Source: Drosophila pseudoobscura (Eukaryota > Arthropoda > Insecta > Diptera > Drosophilidae). From it: DNA of 64,000 bases. The translations under genes and the position numbers were made by a program. Shown in pieces: positions 11,871 to 23,167 of this stretch. Under the pieces are notes generated by a model, which worked only from the letters and a program-made list of their open reading frames with translations, was not told where the DNA came from and ran no database searches. Within the stretch, counting starts at the first letter, position 1; every line of letters starts with the position of its first letter. The stretch covers positions 30,966,129-31,030,128 of the forward strand of contig NC_046683.1 in assembly GCF_009870125.1 (NCBI RefSeq), written 5' to 3'.

Positions 11871-13949
11871 TAGTGTTCAGTCTTCGCCAGTGAGTTAGGG
11901 CCAGAGCCTATTTAGGCTCTAACTCCGACATTGGCCAATAGATGGTTTTTTTCTGACCTCATGTTAATAGGAAGCTAGGTTCAAAGGCGCGCATTCTTGC
12001 TGTGCTCGGGTCCAGCTCGTCGGATTGGTCGGGGTTCTTTCTCCCCTAGCTACACAGTTTTCCTGACACAAATCAATATAATGCGCTTCAAAAAAAATAA
12101 GCAGGATCTCGACGTTAATATCAATAACCAATCAAAAAACTCATTTCCACTCTGCGCCGATACGCATTTAGAAAACGCTTAGAAAAAGTGTAGTTCGTCT
12201 TCTGTCTGATGGAGGGAACAGCGGTGATATAAGTCCCTAGTCTTTACCCACCCAACCATGACAAACGCGTTTACATTCGGGCGTTGTCCCAATTCAAAGA
12301 TCCAGCATCTTCTAGTGCATTTTGAGGGAGATAAGCATAAGTACTTGACGGACGGAGATAATATTTAGTTTAGGCAGACATATTCACGATTACAAATTCT
12401 TTTTATTTTTATGCTAAATGTCCCTAACCATGTGAGATTGTATTGATATATATATTTCTTTTTTTTTACATAAATTACAGATATAATCCGATTTCTTACA
12501 TTTACAAATACACAAAAATATACAGACTTCCTTCTACTTGGATCAGCAAAAAAAAAAAACTTAATTATTTGAGCATTTGAGGGGGGGAAATATTCATTCA
12601 AATCAGTATAAATATATCTACTTTAACAACCTTACGCCTGCATTGGTGTATATGCATTGTGGTTTCAGCCACTAGTGGTACTCACAGTAATTGGTTAAAC
12701 TCATCGGTGTATCGTTGGGCCCAAGATGACTTTGACGGATTCATTTGTATGCACTGTGTAATTTTGAGGTTGGTCAGTATAAATGTATATATATATATAA
12801 AGAGAAACACATTATCCCGAACTCATATTGCTCAGTTTTCAAAATCTTCAGTTACTTTACAAATTTACTCATTGGAGGAAGCTATTTAGTTACTACATTA
12901 ATCAACACAATGATAAACGAGATATGAATATGTGGATCTAAACAGCTGGTTCTTAGAGCAGCAGCGTATAGATTTTTATATGATAATGATAAAGGCAAAC
13001 GGGAACTTGCACTTGAAATTTAACTTGAGAAACACGGGAATCAAAGTAAACAAAAATCTGCTGACAGCAAGAGTGGTTCTGAGGCAATGTGGTTTAGGCT
13101 AGCCTAATTACTCAATCCTTTGTAAGTTTTCGTAGGTTGGTGACGATTATGTCCTCCGGTTTTTTTGAGATCGGCAGGTTCAAACTGAAGTTCGGACATC
13201 CAGCCATGGTGTATGGTGGTTGGTCTTTCACGAGCCGTAAATGATTTCCGATATTGAGCTAGCCCAATGTCAACGCCGCCGTGGATGTGCACTGCACTAA
13301 CTCCCAAACGGTCAGCTTTGTTGTTTTAGTAGTTGATACCGTAGATTGGTTGGCCGGCTTGGCTGTATTAAGATTTTCCAGTACTCCTATCCCTAAATAA
13401 AACTGTGTCAGAACCTTATCTTTCCACGGTGGACTAACGTACCTTTGCTTCTTTCAAGAATTTCACTTTATTTTCACTTTTCCCTCGGGTAGTTCAGCTA
13501 ACGCCACTCTTCGGATTTATTAATCCAAATAAACAGTGGATGATTAGATAATAGTGAAAAATTGGAAGTTATGTAACTCCACGTGTCTTCACCATTCACT
13601 CTGCGATTGCTATCGCGAAAATCTATATATACGTGCGCCGTAAGTGAAACTATGCAGGGGAATGATTTCACATGAATAAAGTCTATTCGCCTGTACCTAT
13701 TGCATTCCTAAGCTGAGCTTTAAGCTTTAACATAACTGTGCAATCGGATGATCTTCTGGATCTCCTGCATTCCACCAATTTCTTCGAGCTATGCTAGCGA
13801 GGGTGGTATGAAAAGTATCTTTCTAGAAAGTGTACCTAACTTGTTCGACCTTTTCCTTTTTTTCTTTTGATTTTCGAATAGTTGGACACTACAACCACAG
13901 ATAATGAAACAAGACCTGCTCGAATGTACATTATCTGAAAAAAATGCTG
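11871..13949. other. unassigned AT-rich region
   Basis: About 2.1 kb in which I recognise no protein family. A short minus-strand frame at 13104-13307 (67 codons) has no family I can name. A (TA)n tract lies at about 12785-12800. Around 13620-13690 there is a TATA-like stretch and an AATAAAG signal, so part of an LTR is possible; if so it could belong to the minus-strand gypsy element whose pol ends at 13950. A near-palindrome sits at 11892-11925. Confidence 0.4.
11892..11925. repeat. near-perfect inverted repeat
   Basis: The 13-bp arm at 11913-11925 (TAGGCTCTAACTC) is the reverse complement of 11892-11898 plus 11905-11910. The only interruptions are a 6-nt bulge (11899-11904) and a 2-nt loop. 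It sits 20 bp past the broken end of BEL copy B. Its function is unknown. Confidence 0.7.
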
Positions 13950-15193
13950 TTATTTATTCTTCACCTGAATATCTTTGAGATGGAAAACTCCAATCTTTTT
14001 CCCTGCTGGGTTCACCAACTCATAATAATATGGGCTTCTTTTTTTGAGAACCATTGCAGAAATGAAAACCGGAGCTAACTTCGAACTAAACTTCTTACTC
14101 GCGTTGCTCTGGGTAAAGTTACGAGCAAAAACTCGTCACCCGTTTTAAGTTGTACGTTCCTACTCCGTAGATTATATTTCTTCGCGTTAAGCTCATGTGA
14201 TTTCTTTATGTTTTTCTTAGCGTCTTGTCTTGCCAGTTGTAACAGATCGGAGTGTTCTAATCGGACGTCGTTGCTTAGCAGATCCATGCTTCGCAATAGG
14301 GTATAATCTTCTCCGTTCAGAATCATGCTCTGACCAAAAACAAGGAAATATGGTGAATAACCAGTACTTCGATGCACCGCTGCTCTAAGTGCACCGTTGA
14401 TAGCGTTCAAATAAGCGTCCCAATTGGAGTGGTCACTTCCAATATAAGCGCGGATGGCTGCCAGAACCGATCTGTTTAATCGTTCACTAGCATTGGCCTG
14501 AGGAGAATATATAGCCGTACACCGATGTGTAATGCCAAAACTTGTAAGAAAAGCTTCGAAAAAACTAGATTTTAACTGCGAACCATTATCCGTTAGAACA
14601 ACTTCCGGCACTCCAAAGGTGTAGAATATGGAGCTTTCCGGGTATTCACACATTTTTGGCGCCGTGAACTTCTTTAGAGGGCTAAGAAAATGGAATTTCG
14701 TGTTATGATCTACTACTATAAACAACCCAATGTTTCCATTTTTAGTACGGGGGTACGGACCTGGTAGATCCATATACAAGCATTGAAAGGGGCGGTCTGA
14801 TGTTAATGGTCGGCCCATCGGAGGTTTTAACATTTTGTTCGGATTCTTAGTAGATCGACAAATATGGCATTCTGAGATGTACTCTCGAATTTGGCTTACC
14901 ATTCGGGGCCAGAAGAAATACCTTTTGAGTTTTTCTACCGTCTTAACCATACCACAATGTGCAGAGCTTGGCGCATCATGTGCTTGTTGCAATACTTCGG
15001 GGATCATCGCGGAGGGTACCCAAAGTTTCCAGGATTCCTCGTGTCCGTCATTATCTCTATTGAACTCGGTTCTTTTATAAACATATCCATCAATAACTTT
15101 TAAGTCAATCAGTTTTGACTGATTCTCTTGTATTCGTTGAATCACGCTAAGATATTCCGGCGACTTAAAATGACTTGACTGTAAATCAATCAT
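13950..15193 (-). pseudogene. gypsy-type integrase (second Ty3/gypsy family)
   Basis: The minus-strand frame of 15193-14075 contains a full integrase core. The HHCC zinc region ends in CHICRSTK (near 14855). The catalytic D is in YMDLPG (near 14780), the second D in TDNGSQ (near 14590), and the E in NASERLN (near 14480). After a frameshift near 14105 the C-terminal tail (SPYYYELVNPAGKKIG) continues to a TAA at 13950-13952. Integrase would insert element DNA into chromosomes. Except for the late frameshift the domain looks intact. It is a different family from the gypsy copy at position 1; an Osvaldo-like affinity is possible but not established. Confidence 0.86.
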
Positions 15194-16189
15194 GGGACCA
15201 CTGGCAACGAATTCTTCTATAGCAGGTTGGTTACGTCGAGACAGGGCGTCAGCAACAACGTTTTCTGACCCTCGCCTATGTGTAATAGAAAAATTGAATG
15301 ACCATCAACCATTTTAAAGACGCATGATCCGTTACTACCACAAAATCTTGACCTTCTATATATGCACGAAATTTTTGTATACCCTTGATAACGGCTAAGC
15401 ATTCCAGTTCGCTTACGGTGTAGTTCCGTTGGGCTTTCGATAATTTTTCCGACATATACGCGATTGGGAGTTCCACACCCTCACGCTCTTGCGCCAGGAC
15501 ACAACCTATCCCGTAGGTACTTGCATCACACAGTAAGATAAATTGGCTTGTGAAGTCTGGGGTAATCAAAATCGGAGCTGATGTTAAACGCGATTTTAGA
15601 AGATTGAAAGCTTTTTCGGCATCATCATTCCAAATTATAGACTTTTTGTTCTTTAACAATTCCGTCAGTGGAAAGCTTATGGTGGCATAATTTTCGACAA
15701 ATCGCCAATACCAACCAGACAATCCTAAGGACCGACGCAACTGTTTTATAGATGTAGGAACAGGAAACTCATTGACGGCCTTTATTTTCCCTGGATCAGT
15801 CAGAATTTGTCCTTCTCGAATGATGAATCCCAAATACTTTATTTCGCGCATACAAAACATGGACTTCTCAATATTAATAGTCAGATTAGCCTTTTTTAGG
15901 TAAAACCGAAATTTCCTGAAGCGTGACCAAATGTGACTCGAAATCCTCTGACAGCACAAGTAAGTCATCTAAATATACAAAGACGCATTTTCTTAGATGG
16001 GCCGGAATAACCTGGTCCATTAGTCGACAGAGGGTTTGCGCAGCATTGCAGAGCCCGAATGGCATTGTTTTATATTGATATAGTGGCCTGTTTGGCACTG
16101 TGAAGGCCGTAAATTGCCGTGACTTTTCGTCGAGTGGTATCTGCCAAAAGGCGTGCTTCATATCTAGGCCTGTTATGAACCTAGCTGGC
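15194..16189 (-). pseudogene. gypsy-type reverse transcriptase and RNase H (same element)
   Basis: This encodes RT from the FITGLDMKHAFWQIPL region (near 16170) with a YLDD box (near 15970), the thumb (YLGFIIREG), and RNase H (LLCDASTYGIGCVLAQ near 15530; VVTDHASLKWL near 15310). Frameshifts occur near 15900-15960, and there is a small deletion near 15300. Downstream of that, a GSENVVADALSRR-type tail links it to the integrase. The 5' end is cut at about 16189, where Transib sequence on the opposite strand begins within a shared CTTGTACCAC stretch. Gag, protease and the RT fingers are missing. Confidence 0.85.
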
Positions 16190-16872
16190 TTGTACCACTG
16201 CGGCTTAAGTCGGATACATCGGAATATTGGTAAAATCCTCGACCTTCGTCTGCTCATTATTGCCGTCCTATATTATTCAAATACGCCAAGGAATCTTCGG
16301 AACTAATAAAATCCACTGTAAGTGATATTAAGAATCAAATTTCAAATATAAGACCGTCTGTACATAAAGTCAACGAAGTAAAATCCATTAGTGTCAATTT
16401 TGAATTTTTCCTTACTATGATTGATGGAAAAGTTCTTAACGAACTTACTAATACAAAATCGACCTTGAAATGCGCATTTTGCAAAAAAAAAACACAGAAG
16501 GAATTTAAAAATTTGGATGATTCCATAATTGAAGAGGAAAATTTAGAATATGGCATTTCCCCATTACATGCAAGAATTAGATGTATGGAGTTTATTTTAA
16601 AGCTTGCATATACCATTCCGCGAGAGGGGGAATCTTTTGACAACAGCACGCCAGCCAACGAAATACAAAAGACTAGGAAAAAATGATTCAAGAAAAAATC
16701 CTAGACAAACTATCACTGAAGGTGGACTGCCCCAAACAAGGATTTGGAAACACAAATGAAGGAAACTCTTCACTCTTTGAGAAAAACGAAATTACTGCAG
16801 AAATAACTGGGGTGGATATTGACATTATCAAAAGATTGGGTGTCATTTTAAATATTTTAAATTGCAAAATTG
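16190..16872 (+). pseudogene. Transib-type transposase fragment T1
   Basis: Plus-strand middle part of a Transib (RAG1-related) DNA transposase. An in-frame TAA lies at 16231-16233. The frame then covers the CRPILFKYAKE region, the second catalytic Asp in IDGKVLNELT (near 16425), the CX2C pair (CAFC, near 16470), the LHARIRCMEF region and the start of the C-terminal part (ITGVDIDIIKRL), broken near 16683. It ends at about 16862-16872 within CAGAGCACCG, where retrotransposon sequence follows. Transib enzymes cut DNA with a DDE active site like RAG1. The fragment is nearly identical to T2 (26732-27824), including the stop and the right junction. Confidence 0.82.
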
Positions 16873-17969
16873 CAGAGCACCGTTTTTGGATGGATCGTGT
16901 CGGGGGCGTGCACCCAGCCATAGGCCACCCCAGTATACTTTGCAATCCTGCAAGGGGGGATGTTCAGGCCAGCAGGAGATGGTTGCCGCGCACTGTGCCA
17001 ACTTCCTGCGCTCCGTTTCCAACTCGCTCTCTCGCGCTCGGAGGGGCGCTCGGGAGATGTCACGAGCCACGATCCACCCGACGCTCAAGCCAGCATAGCA
17101 TAGATCATAAGGCCTAGTTTTGTTACGTTTCCACCCCCGATTCGAGCGGCCGACCTACCGCGCCCCAGAACAAAATACACACCTACATATCACGAAACAC
17201 AGCTACTTTTCATTTCTCGCGACGGCTTCTAGGAGGTTCACTGGATCAACGATTTTTGACGTTTGGAGAATTGATCTTCGATCCGCCCCACTACAAATAT
17301 GATGAAAGAAATACATTAAAGAAAAGCAAACATACATTTACATACAAAATACATTTATCCATTTACAAATATATAAATACAAAAATAGGAAAATAAGAGA
17401 AAAAGAAAACAACAAAATCGTGTGTAGTTGGCACAATAGTGGTGGGTAGTTTTATCAGATATGAGTACTTGTTATGAATTTAAGAATTAAAGTTTTAGTA
17501 AATATTATGGATTAATAAACAAGTATATTTCCTGGAAGTAATGTGAAGAAGAAGAGAGATAATAGATATGGTTTTTGGGAGTTTTTTCAGATTCTTATTA
17601 CGCGCAGAAAAGCTCAAAGGTCGGGAGGGTTGTGACGCGTTGCTGCATAACATCAAGCAGACTCACTAATACATGTATATATTAGAATGTGTGTATTGGT
17701 TGAGAAATAGAGAAAGTAAGTGTCAGGCTCAAATTTAACTATCACGTCGTTCGTGGTGATCGCGTTGCCCTCTGCATTGCGCGACTCGACGGGTCCAAAC
17801 ATTAAGGAAAGGGACATTTTTTAAATGTGTGCCCTGAGGTTGGAGATGGAATGGGTCAAGAACCCCCCCACAGGCTGTTTTTGCTAGCTGTGTCCCATCG
17901 ACCTTCTTCACTACCAACCGGATACTCAGAGAAAGGCCAACGTTAAGACCGGCTTACGCTACGGTCTAC
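16873..17969 (+). mobile_element. LTRx copy 1: 3' end of an LTR element plus downstream flank
   Basis: The segment begins with the last codons of the zinc-finger/protease-like ORF seen complete at 20326-21302. A polypurine tract (16952-16960) follows, then an LTR of 335 bp from TGTTCAGGCC at 16961 to CCCCACTACA at 17295. The AT-rich flank 17296-17969 is the same in copy 2 (21678-22349) and, in part, copy 3 (28233-28530). The three are therefore copies of one locus, not separate insertions. At 17970 the sequence switches to BEL copy D. Confidence 0.75.
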
Positions 17970-20246
17970 GGTTCTCCTCACCGATTTTCTGGAGATGGAT
18001 GAAGAGAGCAAGGCTAAGTCTCTCGGGATTCGCTGGAAAGCGACTTCAGACGAGTTTTTTTTTGTCCCTCCCGAGTTAGCGCCTGAGTCGTCATATACCA
18101 AGCGAGCAGTTCTGTCCCAGATCGCAAGGCTGTTCGACCCCGCGGGGTGGTTGGCCCCATTCATTGTTCGGTCCAAGATCTTCATGCAAGAAATCTGGTT
18201 GCAGGACCTGGGATGGGACGATGAGCTTCCAAGCGCGATGTGCCAGCGCTGGCAAAGTTTCCTGCGGAGCTACTCCGCTCCCGACCAAATCCATATTCCA
18301 AGATGGGTCGGCTCCCGGCCAGCGGTAAAAGTCGAACATCATGGGTTCTGCGATGCATCCGAGAAGGCTTACGGTGCCGCCATCTACGTGCGCATTGAGG
18401 TTGACCGTTTGGTCAAGGTGCAGCTTCTCACGGCGAAAACGCGAGTCGCACCCGTGAAAACCATGTCGCTCTCCCGGTTAGAGCTTTGCGGGGCAGTGCT
18501 TTTGTCCAAAATGGCGGCGGCTATCCTGCCGAATATGCCAACAGAAAGTACGAGCTGTTATTGCTAGACCGATTCTACCATAGTCCTCGCCTGGATGGCA
18601 AAGCCCGCGTGTCACTGGACCACGTTCGTGGCCAACCGAGTGACTAGGATATCTCAAGCAACCGATCTTAAAAAGTGGTGTCACGTTCCAACCGAACAGA
18701 ACCCAGCGGACCTAGCCAGCAGAGGCGTGCCGTTACAGGAGTTCGTTGAGAACCAACTCTGGTGGCACGGACCAACTTGGCTGCAGAGGGGCCGAGATCA
18801 ATGGCCAGCACCCGTTAGCAGCTCTCCCGTTATGACCTTAGAGCAGCGTGCTGCAAAGGTCCATTTCGCACTCAACCCAGCCGAAGACTTTCTCGAACGA
18901 TTCTTCAGTCTGGTGCATATATCCTGCGCTTCACGAAGCGCTGCCGGAAATTATCCACCGCGCAAGAGCGGTGCCGAGCAGCGAACTTACTGAAGCTGAA
19001 CCAACTCTTATCCTAGAGACGCAGCGTAGAGAATACCCCAAGGAGTACCGCTGCCTTAGTGTTAAGCGTCCAACGCCAAGGTCAAGTTCTATCCTTAACA
19101 TTAACCCTTTCCTAGACCGTCATGGGTTGATCAGAGCATGCGGCCGTGTCATTGGTTGTGAAATGCTAAAATATGATGAACGACATGCACTCATTCTTCC
19201 ATACAATTGCCGATTGTCTTGCCTTCTCGCGCAATTCACACACCGGATCACCCTTCATGGCGGCAATCAGTTGATTGCGCCTCATTCGATCAAAGTATTG
19301 GATTCTAAAGGTGCACAGTCTTATGAAGGGTGTTGTGAACTCCTGCAAGGTCTGCGTTATTCACTAAAAGAGGTTGCAAGCACAAATGATGGGAGACCTT
19401 CAAAATGAGCGGTCGTCCTTTTCCAGACCGTTTACGCATACAGGGATTGACTACGCCGGTCCCTTCGAAATACGAAACTATACAGGGAGAGCATGTCTGA
19501 TCACGAAGGTGTATGTGTGCGTATTCGTGTGCTTTTCCACAAAGGCTATACATTTAGAACCCCAGTCCGATATTACCACCGAAAAATTTCTCGCCGCCTT
19601 CGCTCGTTTCGTCGCAAGGCGCGGATGTCCACAGCGTATCCATTCAGATAATGGAAAAACTTTCATTGGTGCAGCAACCCTGCTTCCTTGACGCGTTTAA
19701 GGACTCCGTGACTGATGCGTATAGCCATCAGAGGGTTTCGTGGCGTTTCATACCACCAGGAGCTCCACATATGGGAGGTCTATGGGAAGCCGGAGTGAAG
19801 AGTTTTAAAACTCTCTTCTACAAGGCCACGTCCACTCGGAGGTATACGTTCGAAAAGCTTTCTACGCTGCTCGCGAAGATTGAAGCGTGCCTCAATTCCA
19901 GGCCACTCTCACCGATGTCCGACGATCCGACGGAGTTGCTAGCTAGTTACTCGATCATCAATCGGTGGCAGCATTTGAAAGCCCTCCACCAACAGTTCTG
20001 TCAAAGGTGGAAGGAGGAATACCTCAAGGAGCTCCACAAGCGGACTAAGTGGCAGACGCCGGCGCCAAATCTGCAAGTTGGCAATATGGTGGTCATCAAA
20101 GAGGATAACCTGCCGTCCAACGAATGGCGGCTCGGAAGGATAACTTCCGTGTATTCCGGTGCCGCCGACAGGGCCCGTGTATCCTCAAAAGACCGGCTGT
20201 AAAGGTCGTTCTCCTGCCTGTAGATTCCCGTAACTCCATCCAACAA
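17970..20246 (+). pseudogene. BEL copy D Pol: RT end, RNase H and integrase
   Basis: This matches copy A from its RT thumb onward and continues where copy A stops. It has RNase H (FCDASEKAYG near 18350; a TAG stop at 18565-18567; EQNPADLASRG near 18700). The integrase zinc region follows, then the core with GIDYAGP (near 19445), HSDNGKTF (near 19640) and GGLWEAGVKSFKTLFY (near 19770), which carry the D, D and E catalytic positions. The C-terminal domain ends at a TAA at about 20244-20246. Stops and frameshifts near 18567, 19310, 19690 and 20200, and a deletion near 19950, make it inactive. It lacks gag, protease and most of RT. Confidence 0.85.
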
Positions 20247-20325
20247 TAACGTGAATGTGCACTTGTCCCATTCACAGCTCCGTACTAATACTTCTTCGAC
20301 TTTTATATTCCATCCTCATCCAGAC

Positions 20326-21302
20326 ATGGCCCCACGGATCCGCGCCAACCGCACCACGGAGAGCCGGCGTGATCGAGGGATCAGCTCGTACCGTTGCCGT
20401 GTCTGCCGAGGAGTCATCCGCTACGGACCTGTCACCATTTCCTTCGCCTAAGCCCTGAGAAGAGAATCCGAGCTGTCCTCATTAATAAATATTGCGGGAA
20501 TACCAACACTCCGGCCAGGATTGTCGCAGTGGCGGGCTGTGCCGGGTGTGTGGCACAAACCACCACACTCTCTTCCACATACCCTCGTCTCGTCGTCCAG
20601 TCCGCTCGGCCTCAGGAGTATCGTCGCCATCTGCAGCGCCCCACGTCAGACCCCGTCCTCGGCGTCCAGCCCGCTCGGCCTCAGGAGCATCGTCTCCATC
20701 TACAGCGCCCCACGTCAAACGCCGACCTCGGCGTCCAGCCCGCTCAGCCTCGACTGCATCGTCGCCATCCACGTCGGCCCACGCCGAACGCCGCCCCGTG
20801 GCAGGGACCCCAGCACCATCCGTCGACTCAATTCTACAACATCGAAGCCTCATCATCCTTCCGACGGCGCTGGTGTTCTTGGATACGGGACTTCGAGATG
20901 GCGGCACTCATCGACCCATGCACGCCGGTGAGCTGTATTGATGACTCCTTGGCCAGCGCCTTCAAGTTGCCCATCACTTGTGTGGGGGACGAGAAAGTGT
21001 GTACGGCGGTGATCCGCGCCAAAATAGGCGACTTCCGGGTGGAGACGATGCTCAAGGTCGAGCCCCGTTTGCGCATCCGCACGCCTATCCGACAGCTGAG
21101 CGACTCCGTCCGGGCGCGTTTCGGTGACCTGAGGCTTGCCGATGAACAGTGCCATCGACCGGCCACAATCTCGCTCATCTTGGGAGCGAATGTCTACCCG
21201 AAGCTGATCCAGCCCGGGTTCATCGCGCGCGAGGACAGCCTGCCGGTGGCCCAGAGCACCGTTTTTGGATGGATCGTGTCGGGGGCGTGCACCCAGCCAT
21301 AG
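20326..21302 (+). pseudogene. zinc-finger/protease-like ORF downstream of BEL pol (ORF3)
   Basis: The ATG at 20326 (MAPRIRANRTTES) starts about 80 bp after the pol stop. After a frameshift near 20440-20490 come Cys/His motifs (CRVCRG; CRSGGLCRVCGTNHHTLFH). A run of three 23-residue Ser/Ala/Arg/Pro-rich repeats follows, then after another frameshift near 20890 an A17 retropepsin-like domain (ALIDPCTPVSCIDDSLA; ILGANVYPKLI; STVFGWIVSG), ending in TAG at 21300-21302. The normal Asp-Ser/Thr-Gly triad is Asp-Pro-Cys. It resembles a second Gag-protease. Its place between pol and the polypurine tract is where env lies in some LTR elements. Copy C has the same ORF start (41498). Alternatively it belongs to a separate element joined to BEL. 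Confidence 0.65.
20597..20803 (+). repeat. three tandem 69-bp coding repeats
   Basis: The CCAG(T/C)CCGCTC(G/A)GCCTC motif begins at 20597, 20666 and 20735, a constant 69-bp period, so the array stays in frame as a 23-residue Ser/Ala/Pro/Arg-rich repeat in ORF3. The copies are diverged from one another. Copy C (41498 onward) loses this region by deletion. Confidence 0.85.
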
Positions 21303-22349
21303 GCCACCCCAGTATACTTTGCAATCCTGCAAGGGGGGGGGATGTTCAGGCCAGCAGGAGATGGTTGCCGCGCACTGTGCCAACTTCGTGCGCTCCGTTT
21401 CCAACTCGCTCTCTCGCGCTCGGAGGGGCGCTCGGAAGATGTTACGAGCCACGATCCACCCGACGCTCAAGCCAGCATAGCATAGATCATAAGCCCTAGT
21501 TTAGTTACGTTTCCACCCCCGATTCGAGCGGCCGACCTACCGCGCCCCAGAACAAAATACACACCTACATATCACGAAACACAGCTACTTTTCATTTCTC
21601 GCGACGGCTTCTAGGAGGTTCACTGGATCAACGATTTTTGACGTTTGGAGAATTGATCTTCGATCCGCCCCACTACAAATATGATGAAAGAAATACATTA
21701 AAGAAAAGCAAACATACATTTACATACAAAATACATTTATCCATTTACAAATATATAAATACAAAAATAGGAAAATAAGAGAAAAAGAAAACAACAAAAT
21801 CGTGTGTAGTTGGCACAATAGTGGTGGGTAGTTTTATCAGATATGAGTACTTGTTATGAATTTAAGAATTAAAGTTTTAGTAAATATTATGGATTAATAA
21901 ACAAGTATATTTCCTGGAAGTAATGTGAAGAAGAAGAGAGATAATAGATATGGTTTTTGGGAGTTTTTTCAGATTCTTATTACGCGCAGAAAAGCTCAAG
22001 GGTCGGGAGGGTTGTGACGCGTTGCTCCATAACATCAAGCAGACTCACTAATATATGTATATATTAGAATGAGTGTATTGGTTGAGAAATAGAGAAAGTA
22101 AGTGTCAGGCTCAAATTTAACTATCACGTCGTTCGTGGTGATCGCGTTGCCCTCTGCATTGCGCGACTCGACGGATGCAAACATTAAGGAAAGGGACATT
22201 TTTTAAAGGTGTGCCCTGAGGTTGGAGATGGAATGGGTCAAGAACCCCCCCACAGGCTGTTTTTGCTAGCTGTGTCCCATCGACCTTCTTCACTACCAAC
22301 CGGATACTCAGAGAAAGGCCAACGTTAAGACCGCCTTACGCTACGGTCT
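21303..22349 (+). mobile_element. LTRx copy 2 with polypurine tract and flank
   Basis: Directly after the ORF3 stop there is a short spacer, a polypurine tract (to 21342) and a 335-bp LTR from TGTTCAGGCC (21343) to CCCCACTACA (21677). The AT-rich flank 21678-22349 follows. This is the only copy in which the ORF3 body is still attached. Past 22349 the sequence changes to an unrelated retroelement gag on the minus strand. Confidence 0.78.
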
Positions 22350-22369
22350 GCAATGTTGTTGTTGTTTAC

Positions 22370-22975
22370 ATTTATACAGAGGCGGTTGGTACATTACACA
22401 CGGGCTTCGAAACTGATTCCAAAAAACGCTCGCGTGTACGTACTATTTTGCGAAATTGCGCTACTGACCGAATAGGGATGTTAAAAATATCATCATGTTG
22501 GATATCGGTCAAGAGATTCAACTTTAGCACTTCCAACATTCGCTAGCACTGGCTCCAAACAGGTAAATGGCGTTTCTGGCAACTAGATCAGGATTACCGT
22601 CTAAGGTCTACGATACATAAAATCTTCCACCGACATGGACGAATTCCCTGAAAACCGCACCTTCCATCCTGCGATTATTTGTCCAATCCTATCTGGCCGT
22701 AGTCCCGTGATTTGTTGATATCCCCATGGGGTTACCGAGATAGTAGAATCACTAGCCTGACTTATCGGGGCACCTACGGACTGTCGAGTTGGTATTGGGA
22801 ACAACTGTTCAAAGGATTGATTTTCTCCACTAGGCTGTGACGGTAAAGTAGCTTGGTTAATCGGCGACTGTACCGTTTGACTTGACAAACGTTGAAATCC
22901 TACTTCCGTTGTCTGAGAGTGAGGACTGAGAGTGCTGGTAGACAATGCAAATTCCCAATTAGTAGCACTCAAGTC
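22370..22975 (-). pseudogene. gypsy-type Gag fragment
   Basis: The minus-strand frame from about 22975 to 22601 encodes a Ser/Gln/Pro-rich segment followed by WKVRFSGNSSMSVEDFMYR, a pattern typical of the Gag core of several Drosophila Ty3/gypsy families. After a frameshift near 22600 it continues as DLVARNAIYLFG and NIPIRSVAQFRKIVRTRERF. There are no zinc knuckles left and no neighbouring pol. It might come from the same family as the pol at 13950-16189, which lacks its gag, but I cannot prove this from the sequence. Confidence 0.62.
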
Positions 22976-23167
22976 GTTAAGCGACGATAAGGAGATTCTG
23001 GATGCAGTAATTTTCCATCTAATTCGTACAAAGCTTGATGAAGATACAATGGATAGGTGGGAAGTTGAGTGGGATTGCCAGAAGTCACCGTCGTGATCAT
23101 TGTTATCGCAGTTTTTGATAAACAGAGGAGTCAATATGGCAAATAGGGAAGTTCGACGAGGCAATGG
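22976..23167 (+). pseudogene. second BEL family (BEL2): Gag fragment
   Basis: The plus-strand frame LDAVIFHLIRTKLDEDTMDRWE, then after a frame break INRGVNMANREVRRGNG, is BEL/Pao Gag just before its zinc knuckles. The same sequence recurs at 28531-28600, where it runs on into the knuckles. Here it stops at 23167 and, after about 10 unexplained bases, meets the tail of a minus-strand non-LTR element. BEL2 RT resumes on the far side of that insertion at 24633. Confidence 0.75.

Noticed and set aside
13104..13307. 67-codon minus-strand frame as a gene
   Set aside because: No recognisable motif, no supporting context; kept only as a note in the unassigned region.
16290..16862. P-element or host gene identity for the repeated transposase-like frames
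   Set aside because: Once the SEEA and CDGSSGQ motifs were read together in T3, the Transib/RAG1 pattern fitted much better.
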